Of a stretch of 64,000 nucleotides of DNA, positions 1 through 8,391 are shown one piece after another (position 1 is the stretch's first letter; every line of letters starts with the position of its first letter). The notes beneath the pieces are model-generated. The model saw only the letters and a program-made list of their open reading frames with translations, was not told the DNA's origin and did not search any database. The position numbers were made by a program, and so were the translations under genes. This stretch comes from Burkholderiaceae bacterium (GTDB lineage: Bacteria; Pseudomonadota; Gammaproteobacteria; Burkholderiales; Burkholderiaceae_C). The stretch spans positions 1-64,000 of the forward strand of contig JAEUOY010000077.1 of assembly GCA_016790515.1 (NCBI GenBank). The letters are read 5' to 3'.

Positions 1-27
1 AACCTTGATCCTTGAAGAGGAAACACG

Positions 28-270
28 ATGACCAACGCGACTATGGCACTGGCCGAGCTGGCCGAGAAGGGTGCCGATGTGGACATGCTGCGCCAGATGG
101 TGCAGTTCGCCGCCCAGCGCCTGATGGAGATGGAGGCCGAGTCGCTGTGCGGCGCAGGCTGCGACGAGAAGAACCCCGAGCGCATCAACAGCCGCAACGG
201 CTACCGCGAACGCGCCTGGGAGACCCGAGCCGGCACCGTCGAACTGCGCGTGCCCAAACTGCGCCAGGGC
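28..270 (+). pseudogene. IS256-family transposase, N-terminal remnant
   Basis: The first 81 codons read as the start of an IS256/mutator-type transposase: an early LRQMVQFAAQRLMEME helix, then NSRNGYRERAWETRAGTVEL and VPKLRQG, all typical of this family. A ribosome site (GAGGAAA) precedes the ATG. Homology stops abruptly after VPKLRQG, where a full protein would continue for about 320 more residues with the DDE catalytic domain. The reading frame runs on to 453 through unrelated sequence, so this is a dead fragment. A C-terminal fragment of the same kind of transposase lies at 12577-12747 in the same orientation. Confidence 0.8.
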
Positions 271-299
271 CGGGGACGGCCGGTCGTACTCGGCCAGCA

Positions 300-488
300 T
301 CACCAGCAGGCCGCGTCGACCGCGTTGCCGCCGCGCAGGAGGATGGCCGTCCCGGCGGTGGCGCCGAGGGGCTTGCCGGTGACGGCCATCCACTCCTGGC
401 CGTGCAGCGGGGGTTTCTGCGTGCGCTGGGCCCAGGCGCCGGCGCCGAGGTAGAGGACGAGCAGCGCCAGACCGAGCTTGCAAAGCAT
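300..488 (-). pseudogene. Gamma-glutamyltransferase, 5' fragment
   Basis: Read from an ATG at 488, the minus strand encodes a signal-peptide-like stretch (MLCKLGLALLVLYLGAGAWA) followed by a segment matching the mature N-terminus of gamma-glutamyltransferases (EWMAVTGKPLGATAG, then RGGNAVDAAC). The frame ends in TGA at 300-302, next to the end of the transposase remnant. About 60 of the usual 550-580 codons remain and the catalytic threonine region is absent, so it cannot be functional. The call rests on this short motif match. The IS element or a linked deletion probably removed the rest. Confidence 0.55.
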
Positions 489-582
489 CACGCGGCCCCT
501 CCCCGAGCCAGGGCCGCATCGCGGAGCTTCGGCGCCACCGGCGGTTGCGGGCAGGGGCGGGGCCACGCTACGCTCGCGCGCC

Positions 583-1065
583 ATGCACATCCAGCCCGAT
601 GACCCCCTGCGCGACGACGTTCGCGCGCTGCTCGAGGAGCACCTGCGCCACATGCACAGCCTCTCGCCGCCCGAGAGCGTGCACGCGATGGACTGGGGCC
701 GGCTGCGCGCGCCGGACATCACGTTCTGGTCGGTGCGCGACGGCGAGGGCCTGCTCCTGGGCTGCGGGGCGCTGAAGGCGCTGGATGCCCGGCACGGCGA
801 GATCAAGTCCATGCGCACCACCGAGGCGGCGCGCGGCCGTGGCGCCGGGCGCGCGATGCTGAACCACATCCTGGCCGAGGCCCGCACGCGCGGCTGCGTA
901 CGGCTGAGCCTGGAGACCGGCTCGCAGCCCGGCTTCGTGCCGGCCCGCACGCTCTACGCCAGCGCCGGCTTCGTGGAGTGCGGGCCTTTCGCGGACTACG
1001 TGATCGATCCCAACAGCGTGTTCATGACACTGGAGCTGCCGACACAGCCCGCCGCCCGGGCGTGA
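583..1065 (+). CDS. GNAT-family N-acetyltransferase
   Basis: A 160-residue protein with the GNAT acetyl-CoA signature at about residues 80-110 (EIKSMRTTEAARGRGAGRAM, the R-G-x-G-A pyrophosphate loop) and the usual C-terminal strand (ARTLYASAGFVECGPFADY). The family transfers an acetyl group from acetyl-CoA to an amine on a small molecule or protein; the substrate here cannot be read from sequence. The ATG at 583 was chosen over an upstream in-frame ATG at 478 because homology begins at MHIQPDDPL and the extra region would overlap the start of the divergent gamma-glutamyltransferase fragment. It appears monocistronic and cytosolic. Confidence 0.85.
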   Translation: MHIQPDDPLRDDVRALLEEHLRHMHSLSPPESVHAMDWGRLRAPDITFWSVRDGEGLLLGCGALKALDARHGEIKSMRTTEAARGRGAGRAMLNHILAEARTRGCVRLSLETGSQPGFVPARTLYASAGFVECGPFADYVIDPNSVFMTLELPTQPAARA

Positions 1066-1372
1066 TGGTTCGGCTGCAGACCGGCGTCAGTCGGTGATCC
1101 CCTTGGCTTGGGCGAATGCGGCGCGCCGAAGCCGGTCGGGCGCGAGACGCACACGAGCGTGCATCACGAAGACCTCGTCGAGCACGCTGCGCGCGACACG
1201 GCAGTCGTCGCCTCGATCACGGAACACCGACCGGGTCCAAGACCCGTCAGACAAGCACGGTCCGACTCGAGCCAGCCGGCCTCCACGAAGCCCGGGGCGG
1301 TTCACCGAAGTCGATGCGGAGGCTTGCCGGCTGGCGGCGTGAAGCAGGCTAGCCAGCACGGTGAGGACCGGC
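1066..1372. other. Stretch without a convincing gene
   Basis: About 300 bases between the acetyltransferase and the MerR gene. A 90-codon minus-strand frame (1359-1087, GTG start) lies just downstream of merR on the same strand, but I recognise no family in it and see no clear ribosome site. It may be the decayed end of a gene once co-transcribed with merR. No terminator hairpin with a T-run is visible. Confidence 0.4.
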
Positions 1373-1801
1373 CTACTTGCTCCGATTCGGTGCGAGTTGG
1401 CGCTGCCGGCTCTCCAACGCTCCCGAGGCTGCGGCCTTCAAGAGCTTCTGGAACGACGGACACGCGGCGTGGCTGGTTGCCGGACAGACCACCGCATGGC
1501 GCAAGCTCCGAATCATCGCCTTCAGACGCACGACCATCTGCTCGAGTTCATCGGCCTTGGCCGCGAGCATCGCACGGTCGATGTTGGGCTCCCCGTTCGG
1601 CGTGAACATCACCCGAATCTCGTCCAGCGAGAAGCCGGCTGCCTGACCCAGCGCAATGAGCGCGAGCTGGTCGAGCACCGCCGGCGCGAACTTGCGCCGC
1701 GAGCCATCCGACTCGAGCGAGTGGATGAGGCCCTTGCGCTCGTAGTAGCGCAGAGCCGATGCGGCGACTCCGGACTTCTTGGCGACTTCCGAGATGTCCA
1801 T
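1373..1801 (-). CDS. MerR-family transcriptional regulator
   Basis: A 142-residue regulator with the MerR winged-helix at residues 2-70 (ISEVAKKSGVAASALRYYER, with RRKFAP in the wing), a dimerisation helix at about 74-102, and a C-terminal effector segment holding two cysteines, C106 and C114. It lies head-to-head with an RND efflux operon, and the intergenic region carries a classical MerR-type promoter. MerR proteins bind such promoters and untwist the DNA when they bind the inducer. The two-cysteine tail could bind a metal or sense oxidative or electrophilic stress, but the inducer is unknown. The protein is full length although its likely target operon is broken. Confidence 0.85.
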   Translation of the reverse strand: MDISEVAKKSGVAASALRYYERKGLIHSLESDGSRRKFAPAVLDQLALIALGQAAGFSLDEIRVMFTPNGEPNIDRAMLAAKADELEQMVVRLKAMIRSLRHAVVCPATSHAACPSFQKLLKAAASGALESRQRQLAPNRSK

Positions 1802-1816
1802 GGTGCAACAAACCTC

Positions 1817-1847
1817 TTGACCTCAAGTTGACTTCAACTTTTATGAT
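1817..1847 (+). promoter_or_regulatory. MerR-type promoter and operator of the efflux operon
   Basis: A -35 TTGACC (1817-1822) and a -10 TATGAT (1842-1847) are separated by 19 bp, the over-long spacer typical of MerR-activated promoters. The spacer holds a perfect inverted repeat, AAGTTGA-CT-TCAACTT (1825-1840). It drives the adaptor gene starting at 1892 and lies 16 bp from the divergent merR start. Confidence 0.8.
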
Positions 1848-1891
1848 GACCTCACTGGATCGAAAGATCAAGCCCAATCCAGGGGATTTCA

Positions 1892-3058
1892 ATGCCCATT
1901 GCTCCCGTCGGCGGCCAGGCCGGCACACACACCAGACCGTTCACCCTCTTCCGCGCGATTGCAGCGTCGACCCTGCTGTTCGCGGCGGCGCTGGCACTGC
2001 CAGGCTGCAGCAAGCCTGCGGGCGCTGCGAACGCCCCGCAGGCGCACTTCCCGACCGTCACCGTGACTGCACCGACCTCGGCCATGGTCCAGGACTCGGT
2101 CGAGTACACCGGCCGCATCGAGCCCTCGCAGCGCGTGGAGCTGCGCTCTCGCGTCTCGGGCTACCTCCAGGCCATTCAGTTCAAGGACGGTCAGCGCGTC
2201 AACGTCGGCGATGTTCTCTTCGTCGTCGACCAGCGCCCGTTCACCGCGGCGCGTGACCGCGCGCAGGCCGGGCTGGCACAGGCGAACGCGCGCCTGAAGC
2301 TGGCCGGCGCCCAGGCGGAGCGGGCGACGCGCCTGCAAGCCGCCGGCGCCAACAGCGCCGAAGACCAGGACCGTTTCAACGCCGAACACGAGACGGCCAA
2401 GGCGGCTGCGCTCGCGGCAGAGGCCGAGCTCCGCAGCGCTGAGCTCGAACTGTCGTTCACGACCATCCGCGCGCCCATTGCGGGCATGGCCTCCGACAGA
2501 CGTGTGGACGTCGGCAACTACGTCGCGGGCGGCGCGTCCCAGGGAGCTGTTCTCACCACCATCGTCGCGACCTCGCCCGCCCACGCGGTGGTCGAGCTGT
2601 CCGAAGCGGACCACGCCAGGCTCAGGCGGCAGCGCATGCCTGACACGGTGCAGGTCCGGCTGGACGGCGCGGCGGCAAGACCCGGCAAGGTCGACTTCAT
2701 CGACAACGAGGCCAGCCAGCGCTCGGGCACCGTCCGGATGCGCGCCGTGGTCCCAAATGCCGACGCTGGGGTCCTGCCGGGAAACTTCGTGCGGCTGAGC
2801 ATTCCGATGGGCTCGGCTCAGCAGCGTCTGCTGGTTCCCGATACGGCCATCCTCAGTGACCAGACCCACAAGCTGGTGCTGGTGGTCGATGGGCAAGGCC
2901 AGGTCTCGGCCAAGCCGGTGCAACTCGGCGGCCTGGAAGGCGGCCAGCGCGTCGTCCTGTCCGGGCTCGCAGCCAACGACCAGGTCATCGTCTCGGGTGG
3001 CCAGAAGGTTCGCCCCGGGGCGCGCGTGCAGGTCGCGAGTGCGGCCCAGCCCGCCTGA
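1892..3058 (+). CDS. RND efflux periplasmic adaptor lipoprotein (AcrA/MexA type)
   Basis: A 388-residue membrane-fusion protein. Residues 20-39 form a lipoprotein signal with the lipobox ALPGC, so Cys39 would be lipidated and anchor it to the inner membrane on the periplasmic side. A barrel-sandwich segment follows (ELRSRVSGYLQAIQFKDGQR), then a long alanine-rich coiled-coil hairpin at about 120-195, the second lipoyl half (TTIRAPIAGMASDRRVDVGN) and C-terminal beta-barrel and membrane-proximal domains. Such adaptors join an RND pump to an outer-membrane channel. The pump gene 15 bp downstream is truncated, so this adaptor is probably orphaned unless it serves another pump. Confidence 0.9.
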   Translation: MPIAPVGGQAGTHTRPFTLFRAIAASTLLFAAALALPGCSKPAGAANAPQAHFPTVTVTAPTSAMVQDSVEYTGRIEPSQRVELRSRVSGYLQAIQFKDGQRVNVGDVLFVVDQRPFTAARDRAQAGLAQANARLKLAGAQAERATRLQAAGANSAEDQDRFNAEHETAKAAALAAEAELRSAELELSFTTIRAPIAGMASDRRVDVGNYVAGGASQGAVLTTIVATSPAHAVVELSEADHARLRRQRMPDTVQVRLDGAAARPGKVDFIDNEASQRSGTVRMRAVVPNADAGVLPGNFVRLSIPMGSAQQRLLVPDTAILSDQTHKLVLVVDGQGQVSAKPVQLGGLEGGQRVVLSGLAANDQVIVSGGQKVRPGARVQVASAAQPA

Positions 3059-3072
3059 CCCGGGAGCGTGGC

Positions 3073-3531
3073 ATGAAGTTCTCTCACTTCTTCATTCGGC
3101 GGCCCATCGTCGCAGTGGTGCTCTCCGTCCTGGTCACCCTGATTGGCGCCGTGGCGGCCTTCAAGCTCCCCATCTCGGAGTTTCCCGAGATTGCGCCGCC
3201 GACCGTGGTCGTGAAGGCCATCTACCCGGGTGCAGGCGTCCACGAACTGGCAGACGCGGTTGCCGCGCCCATCGAGCAGGAGCTCAACGGTGTCGACGGC
3301 ATGCTGTACCTGTCGTCGCAGTCGGTCGGCGACGGCAAGCTCGCCATCAGCGTGGTTCTCGAGCCTGGAACCGATGTCGACCAGGCCCAGGCGCTCATCC
3401 AGAACCGCGTGGCCATCGCCGAGTCGCATCTGCCCGAGGAGGTTCGGCGCATGGGCGTGTCGGTCAAGAAAGCCTCACCCGACACACGTGTTCGGGTTGA
3501 ACCCGATGCACAGTCTTTCTGCGCGCGTTAA
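3073..3531 (+). pseudogene. RND efflux permease, truncated after about 140 codons
   Basis: The frame starts like an AcrB/MexB-type hydrophobe-amphiphile pump: cytoplasmic FFIRRPI, first membrane helix, FPEIAPPTVVV and IEQELNGVDGMLYLSSQS, then EEVRRMGVSVKKASPD. At about nt 3483 the match stops and about 12 unrelated residues lead to a TAA. Intact pumps are about 1,040 residues with twelve helices, so only the first helix and part of the porter domain remain. The breakpoint lies directly beside the start of the SMP-30 gene, which points to a deletion or insertion junction rather than a point mutation. Confidence 0.9.
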
Positions 3532-3543
3532 CGTATACGCTAA
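3528..3543. promoter_or_regulatory. Candidate GntR operator overlapping the SMP-30 start
   Basis: TTAACGTATACGCTAA is a near-perfect 16-bp palindrome (7 of 8 pairs) centred on GTATAC, the kind of core bound by FadR/FCD-subfamily GntR regulators. It ends on the A of the SMP-30 ATG, so a bound repressor would block initiation. No Shine-Dalgarno sequence fits between it and the start. The neighbouring GntR gene (4550-5230) is the obvious candidate regulator; this is inferred from the palindrome and proximity. Confidence 0.55.
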
Positions 3544-4553
3544 TGAACGCAAAGACGCTCGAGATCGCCGCCGCCGCCAGGCCGGCGGCGCCGCTGACGG
3601 CAGCGGCCCTCGGCTTCGTCGGCCACGGCCTGGTGAGGCCCGAATGTGTGCTCGCCAGTGCCGCGGGCGATCTGTTCACCGCCGACTGGCGCGGTGGTGT
3701 GGCGCACTTGCGGCCCGACGGCCACCAGGCGCTGTACGCCGGGCCAGGGCCCGACGGCCTGGCGCTCAAGCCCAACGGCATCGCGCTGCTGCGCGACGGC
3801 AGCTTCCTGCTCGCCCACCTGGGCGACGATGCCGGCGGCGTGTTCAGGCTGCAGCGCGACGGGCAGGTGGCGCCGTGGTTGCAGCGGGTGGACGGTGTGG
3901 ACTTGCCGCCGACCAACTTTGTCACCGAAGACGCCGCCGGCAGCTTCTGGGTCACGGTGAGCACGAGGCTGAAGCCGCGCGCTCTGGGCTACCGGCGCAG
4001 TTGCAACGACGGCTTCATCGTGCGCGTCGATGCGCGCGGCGCGGCCATCGCTGCCGACGGCCTTGGCTATACCAACGAGGTGGCGGTTCACCCCAGCGGC
4101 CAGTGGCTGTACGTCAATGAAACCTTCGCGCGCCGGCTGTCGCGCTTTGCGCTGCGCGCCAACGGTTCGCTCGGCGCCAAGGAAGTGGTCACCGAATTCG
4201 GCCCGGGCACCTTCCCCGACGGCCTGGCCTTCGACGAAGAAGGCCACGCCTGGGTGGTCAGCATCGTCAGCAACCGACTGATCCGCGTCGCGCCCGACGG
4301 CCGGCAGACGCTGTGGCTGGAAGAGGCCGACGCCGCGCACCTGGCCTGGGTCGAAGCCGCCTACGACGCCGGCACGATGGGCCGGTCGCACCTGGACGGC
4401 GCGCCGACGAAAGCTCTGCGCAACATCTCCAGCATCGCCTTCGCCGGGCCCGACCGGCGCACTGCCGTGCTCGGCTGCCTGCTCGGCGACCGGCTGGCCA
4501 CCTTGCCGCTGCCGGTGGCCGGCATCGCACCCACGCATTGGAGCTTCGTTTGA
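3543..4553 (+). CDS. SMP-30/gluconolactonase-type beta-propeller lactonase
   Basis: A 336-residue protein with the SMP-30 pattern: an early RPECVLA segment supplying the metal-binding glutamate, PTNFVTEDAAGSFWVTVST, NEVAVHPSGQWLYVNET, and FPDGLAFDEEGHAWV. Members are six-bladed propellers that use a divalent metal to hydrolyse sugar lactones to aldonic acids. No signal peptide is evident, so it should act in the cytosol. As the first gene of the acid-sugar operon it would open the lactone form of the substrate. The ATG overlaps a palindromic operator and lacks a visible ribosome site, so translation may be leaderless or the true start may differ slightly. Substrate unknown. Confidence 0.85.
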   Translation: MNAKTLEIAAAARPAAPLTAAALGFVGHGLVRPECVLASAAGDLFTADWRGGVAHLRPDGHQALYAGPGPDGLALKPNGIALLRDGSFLLAHLGDDAGGVFRLQRDGQVAPWLQRVDGVDLPPTNFVTEDAAGSFWVTVSTRLKPRALGYRRSCNDGFIVRVDARGAAIAADGLGYTNEVAVHPSGQWLYVNETFARRLSRFALRANGSLGAKEVVTEFGPGTFPDGLAFDEEGHAWVVSIVSNRLIRVAPDGRQTLWLEEADAAHLAWVEAAYDAGTMGRSHLDGAPTKALRNISSIAFAGPDRRTAVLGCLLGDRLATLPLPVAGIAPTHWSFV

Positions 4554-5230
4554 ACCCGTCCCGAAGCCAGCCAGGCGCGTCTCTGGTGGATGCCGCCTAC
4601 GAGCAGGTGCGACAGCGCATCCTCGACAACGTCTGGCCGCCCGGCCACCGCGCGCTGGAGCAGGAGGTGGCGCTGGCCCTGGGCATGAGCCGCACACCGG
4701 TGCGAGAGGCGCTGCTGCGGCTGCAGGCCGAGGGCCTGATCGAGGTCATTCCGCGCCACGGCATGCGCGTGCTGCCGGTGTCGCCGGCCGACATGCGCGA
4801 GATCTACCAGATCCTGACCGCGCTGGAATGCATGGCCGCCGAGCTGCTGGCACAACGCAAACCCGGCGACAAGGAACTGAAACCGCTGGTCGATGCCACC
4901 AAGGCGATGGACAAGGCGCTGAAGGCCGAGGACCTGGACGCCTGGGCGGCAGCCGACGAACGCTTCCACGCGCAGCTGGTGGAACTGGCCGGCAACCGCC
5001 AGCTGCAGGCCACGGTGCTGAACTACTGGGACCGCGCCCACCGCGCGCGCATGTTCACGCTGCGGCTGCGGCCCAAGCCGGTGAATTCCACCAAGGAGCA
5101 CATGCAGATGGTCGAGCGACTGCTGGCCGGCGATGCCGCGGGTGCCGCGGCCGTGACGCGCGCGCACCGCGAACGCGCCAACCGCGAGCTGGTGGCGATC
5201 TTCGAGCGCTTCAAGCTCGCGCAGATGTGA
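4550..5230 (+). CDS. GntR-family regulator, FadR/FCD subfamily
   Basis: A 226-residue regulator with an N-terminal winged helix (EQVRQRILDNVWPPGHRALE, then LGMSRTPVREALLRLQAEGL) and an all-helical FCD effector domain with typical metal-site residues (DERFH, then NRQLQ and H..R). The chosen start is a TTG at 4550 that overlaps the SMP-30 stop as TTGA and has GGAG 6-7 bases upstream; a GTG at 4586 is the alternative. Such proteins usually repress a catabolic operon until the acid or sugar-acid inducer binds. The palindrome at 3528-3543 is the likely binding site, giving autoregulation. Confidence 0.9.
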   Translation: MNPSRSQPGASLVDAAYEQVRQRILDNVWPPGHRALEQEVALALGMSRTPVREALLRLQAEGLIEVIPRHGMRVLPVSPADMREIYQILTALECMAAELLAQRKPGDKELKPLVDATKAMDKALKAEDLDAWAAADERFHAQLVELAGNRQLQATVLNYWDRAHRARMFTLRLRPKPVNSTKEHMQMVERLLAGDAAGAAAVTRAHRERANRELVAIFERFKLAQM

Positions 5231-5237
5231 CGGGTCG

Positions 5238-6329
5238 ATGAGCATGACGAGCTACTCCATCGCGGTGCTGCCGGGTGACGGCATCGGCATCGAAGTCACG
5301 GCCGCTGCGCTGCAGGTGCTGCAGGCCTTGGCGCCGCGCATCGGCCGGCGCTTCCTCACCGTGCAACACCCGGCCGGCGCGCAGCATTACCTGGACAGCG
5401 GCGTGGCCCTGCCCGAGGCCACGCTCGATGCCTGCCGCGCGGCCGACGCCATCCTCTTCGGCGCGATGGGCCTGCCGCATGTGCGCGGGGAGGACGGCAC
5501 CGAGATCATTCCGCAGCTGGACATCCGCTTCGCGCTGGACCTTTATGCCGGCGTGCGTCCGATCCGCAGTTTCGCCGGGCTGCCCGGGCCCCTGGCCGAT
5601 CCGCGCGCTGCCGGCATCGACCTGGTGCTGGTGCGCGAAAGCACCGAGGGCCTGTTCCACGCCCGCGGCCGCGGCCGCATCGAAGGCAGCGGCGATCCGC
5701 AGGCCGCCTACGACACGATGAAGATCACGCGCGCCGGCACCGCGCGCGTGTGCGACTTCGCGCTGCGCCTGGCACAGCGCCGCAAGGCGCAGGGCAAGCC
5801 CGGTCGCGTGACCAACGTCGACAAGGCCAACGTCTTCGCCTCGATGGCCTTCTGGCGCCAGGTGTTCAACGAACGCGCCGCGGCCTTCCCCGACGTGCCC
5901 ACCGAACACGCCTACGTCGACGCGATGGCGCTGAACCTGGTGATGAAGCCATGGGCCTACGACGTGCTGGTCACCGAGAACATGTTCGGCGACATCCTGT
6001 CCGACCTGATCGCCGCGCTGGCCGGCGGCATGGGCATGGCGCCTTCGGCCGACATCGGCGACCGCTACGCGCTGTTCCAGCCGGCCCACGGCACGGCGCC
6101 CGACATCGCCGGTCAGGGGCTGGCCAACCCGAGCGCGATGCTGCTGTCGGCGGCGATGATGCTCGACTGGCTGGCCGAACGCCATGGCGACAACGCGCTG
6201 GCCGACGGGGCGCGCGCCATCGAGCGCGCGCTGGAACAAGCCTTCGCGTCGGGTGCGGCGCGGCCGCGCGAATTCGGCGGCAGCAGCAGCACCGCCGACA
6301 TCGTGCGCGAAGTCCTCGCGCGGCTCTGA
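5238..6329 (+). CDS. Isocitrate/isopropylmalate dehydrogenase-family enzyme
   Basis: A 363-residue beta-decarboxylating dehydrogenase with the family landmarks: LPGDGIG at the N-terminus, the substrate loop LVRESTEGLF, the metal-binding VTENMFGDILSD, and the nucleotide-binding HGTAPDIAGQGLANP. The RESTEG form resembles tartrate/malate-type members more than LeuB or Icd. The family oxidises a 2-hydroxy acid with NAD(P)+ and often decarboxylates it. In this operon it would act on a tartrate-like or aldaric/aldonic acid intermediate. It lies 8 bp after gntR; a second in-frame ATG at 5244 is also possible. Confidence 0.85.
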   Translation: MSMTSYSIAVLPGDGIGIEVTAAALQVLQALAPRIGRRFLTVQHPAGAQHYLDSGVALPEATLDACRAADAILFGAMGLPHVRGEDGTEIIPQLDIRFALDLYAGVRPIRSFAGLPGPLADPRAAGIDLVLVRESTEGLFHARGRGRIEGSGDPQAAYDTMKITRAGTARVCDFALRLAQRRKAQGKPGRVTNVDKANVFASMAFWRQVFNERAAAFPDVPTEHAYVDAMALNLVMKPWAYDVLVTENMFGDILSDLIAALAGGMGMAPSADIGDRYALFQPAHGTAPDIAGQGLANPSAMLLSAAMMLDWLAERHGDNALADGARAIERALEQAFASGAARPREFGGSSSTADIVREVLARL

Positions 6330-6330
6330 C

Positions 6331-7383
6331 ATGAACGAACGCATCGTCATGGTCGGCGCCGGCTACTGGTCGCAGTTCCAGGTGGAAGGCTGGCGCGATG
6401 CCGGCGCGCCGCTGGCGGCGATCTGCAACCGCAGCACCGCGCCGGCCGAGGCGCTGGCGCAGCGCTACGGCGTGCCGCGCGTCTACGGCGACCTGCAGGC
6501 GATGCTTGACGCCGAGCGGCCGACGCTCGTCGACGTGTGCCTGCCGCCGGTGGCGCAGGCACCCGCCGTGCGCGCGGCCATCGAGCGCGGCATCCCCACC
6601 ATCTGCCAGAAACCTTTCGGCCATGACCTGCGCGAGGCCGAGGCGCTGACGGCGCAGGCCGAAGCCGCCGGCGTGCCGCTGGTGGTGCACGAGAACTTCC
6701 GCTTCGCGCCGTGGTTCCGCGAGTGCCGGCGCCTGATCGACGCCGGCTTCTTCGGCCGCCTGCATGGCATCGCCTTCCGCCTGCGCCCCGGCGATGGCCA
6801 GGGCCCGCAAGCCTACCTGGACCGCCAGCCCAGCTTCCAGCAGATGCCGCAGTTCCTGGTGCGCGAGACCGCGGTGCACTTCATCGACACCTTCCGCTAC
6901 CTGCTGGGCGAGGTGCGCGCGGTGACCGCGCGGCTGCGCCAGCTCAACCCGGCCATTGCCGGCGAGGACGCGGGCCTGCTGATCTTCGAGTTCGACGACG
7001 CGCGCACGGGCCTGTTCGACGGCAACCGCCTCAACGGCCACGCGGCCACCAACCCGCGCAGGACGATGGGCGAGATGTGGCTGGAAGGCGAGTGCGGCGT
7101 ACTGCGCCTGGACGGCGAAGCCCAGCTGTGGTGGCAGCCGCACCAGGGCACCGAGGTCACGCACGCCTACGACGACGGCGCCGGCCGCGGCGCCTTCGGT
7201 GGCGCCAGCACGGCCTTGCAGGCGCATGTGCTGGCCCACCTGCGCCACGGTACCGCGCTGGAGAACAGCGCACGCGAGTACCTGCAAAACCTGCGCGTGC
7301 AGGCCGCCACCTACCAGTCCCATGCCAGCGGCAAGCGCGTGCCGATGGCCGGATTCGACCCCCACACCGCTGACCACCCCTGA
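6331..7383 (+). CDS. Gfo/Idh/MocA-family oxidoreductase
   Basis: A 350-residue protein with a Rossmann N-terminus (IVMVGAGYW), the family motif around the catalytic lysine (ICQKPFGHDLREAEAL) and a C-terminal alpha/beta substrate domain with VHENFRFAPWFREC and a catalytic-type AVHFIDTFRYL. Members oxidise or reduce sugars and sugar acids with NAD(P). The gene begins one base after the preceding stop, so the two dehydrogenases are almost certainly co-translated. It may provide the oxidation to a 3-oxo acid that the OtnK-type kinase needs, but this order of steps is inferred. Confidence 0.88.
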   Translation: MNERIVMVGAGYWSQFQVEGWRDAGAPLAAICNRSTAPAEALAQRYGVPRVYGDLQAMLDAERPTLVDVCLPPVAQAPAVRAAIERGIPTICQKPFGHDLREAEALTAQAEAAGVPLVVHENFRFAPWFRECRRLIDAGFFGRLHGIAFRLRPGDGQGPQAYLDRQPSFQQMPQFLVRETAVHFIDTFRYLLGEVRAVTARLRQLNPAIAGEDAGLLIFEFDDARTGLFDGNRLNGHAATNPRRTMGEMWLEGECGVLRLDGEAQLWWQPHQGTEVTHAYDDGAGRGAFGGASTALQAHVLAHLRHGTALENSAREYLQNLRVQAATYQSHASGKRVPMAGFDPHTADHP

Positions 7384-7394
7384 AGGAGACCGTG

Positions 7395-8387
7395 ATGAAG
7401 AAGCCCCTGCAGTTCAGCGCCATCGCCCTGGCCGCCGCGCTGGCCCTGCCGGCCGCCGCGCAGACCGTGCTCAAGTTCAGCCACACCGATCAGCAGGCCG
7501 GTGCGCGCCAGGCGGCTGCCAACATCTTCGCCAAGAAGGTCGAGGAACTGACGCAGGGCCGCTACAAGGTGCAGATCTACTGCTGCAGCCAGCTCGGCAA
7601 CGACCCGAAGAACATCGAGCAGCTGGCCCTCGGCGGCATCGACTTCACCGTATCGGCCACCGGCTCCTACGCGCCGCACGTGCCGACGCTGAACCTGACG
7701 ATGCTGCCCTTCATCGTCGAGGGCTACAAGCAGGGCTGGCGCTTCTACGACGAGAGCAAGTGGCTGCAGGAGCAGTTCGACAAGGCGCCGGCCAAGGGCT
7801 TTCGCTTCCTGGCCACCTGGGAGGCGGGCTTTCGCAACATGACGACGAAGACGCCGCTGAACTCGCCCACCGACGCCAGGGGCATGAAGCTGCGCACCTT
7901 CCCCAACGAGATGATGCGCTGGTCGCTGGAAGCCATGGGCTTCACCATCCAGATCATGCCGTTGCCGGAGGTCTTCCTGGCCATCCAGCAAGGCGCGGTG
8001 CAGGGCCAGGAGAACCCGATCGACACCATCTATTCGAACAAGTTCTACGAGGTGGCGCCGCACGTCACGTTGACGAATCACGTCTACAGCCCGATCCCGC
8101 TGGCCATCAGCGAGAAGACCTGGGGCCGCCTGTCGCCGGCGGACCAGAAGGCGGTTACCGAGGCGGCCAGGATCGCCGGCAAGTTCAGCCGCGAGATGAT
8201 CTCCAGCAACGACGACAACCAGTTGAAGGAGATGGTCGCCAAGGGCGCCAAGGTCAACGCCAAGCCCGACATGGCGGCCTTCCGCCAGTCGGTGAAGCCG
8301 GCCTACGACAAGGCGCGCGAGAAGTACGGCGCCGACGTGGACAAGGTGCTGGCCGAAGCCGAGGCCATCCGCAAGAGCACCAAGTAG
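7395..8387 (+). CDS. TRAP transporter substrate-binding protein, DctP type
   Basis: A 330-residue periplasmic receptor with a Sec signal (MKKPLQFSAIALAAALALPA, cleavage after about Ala22) and the DctP fold. Arg167 in GMKLRTFPN matches the conserved arginine that clamps the substrate carboxylate, so the ligand is an organic or sugar acid. AAGGAG lies six bases before this ATG, favouring it over a GTG three bases earlier. It is followed by the two membrane components, completing a TRAP importer driven by an ion gradient. Its ligand is presumably the acid degraded by the enzymes of the operon. Confidence 0.93.
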   Translation: MKKPLQFSAIALAAALALPAAAQTVLKFSHTDQQAGARQAAANIFAKKVEELTQGRYKVQIYCCSQLGNDPKNIEQLALGGIDFTVSATGSYAPHVPTLNLTMLPFIVEGYKQGWRFYDESKWLQEQFDKAPAKGFRFLATWEAGFRNMTTKTPLNSPTDARGMKLRTFPNEMMRWSLEAMGFTIQIMPLPEVFLAIQQGAVQGQENPIDTIYSNKFYEVAPHVTLTNHVYSPIPLAISEKTWGRLSPADQKAVTEAARIAGKFSREMISSNDDNQLKEMVAKGAKVNAKPDMAAFRQSVKPAYDKAREKYGADVDKVLAEAEAIRKSTK

Positions 8388-8391
8388 GCGC

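Noticed and set aside
1087..1359. A 90-codon minus-strand frame downstream of merR
   Set aside because: GTG start without ribosome site, no recognised family; noted only in the description of the stretch.
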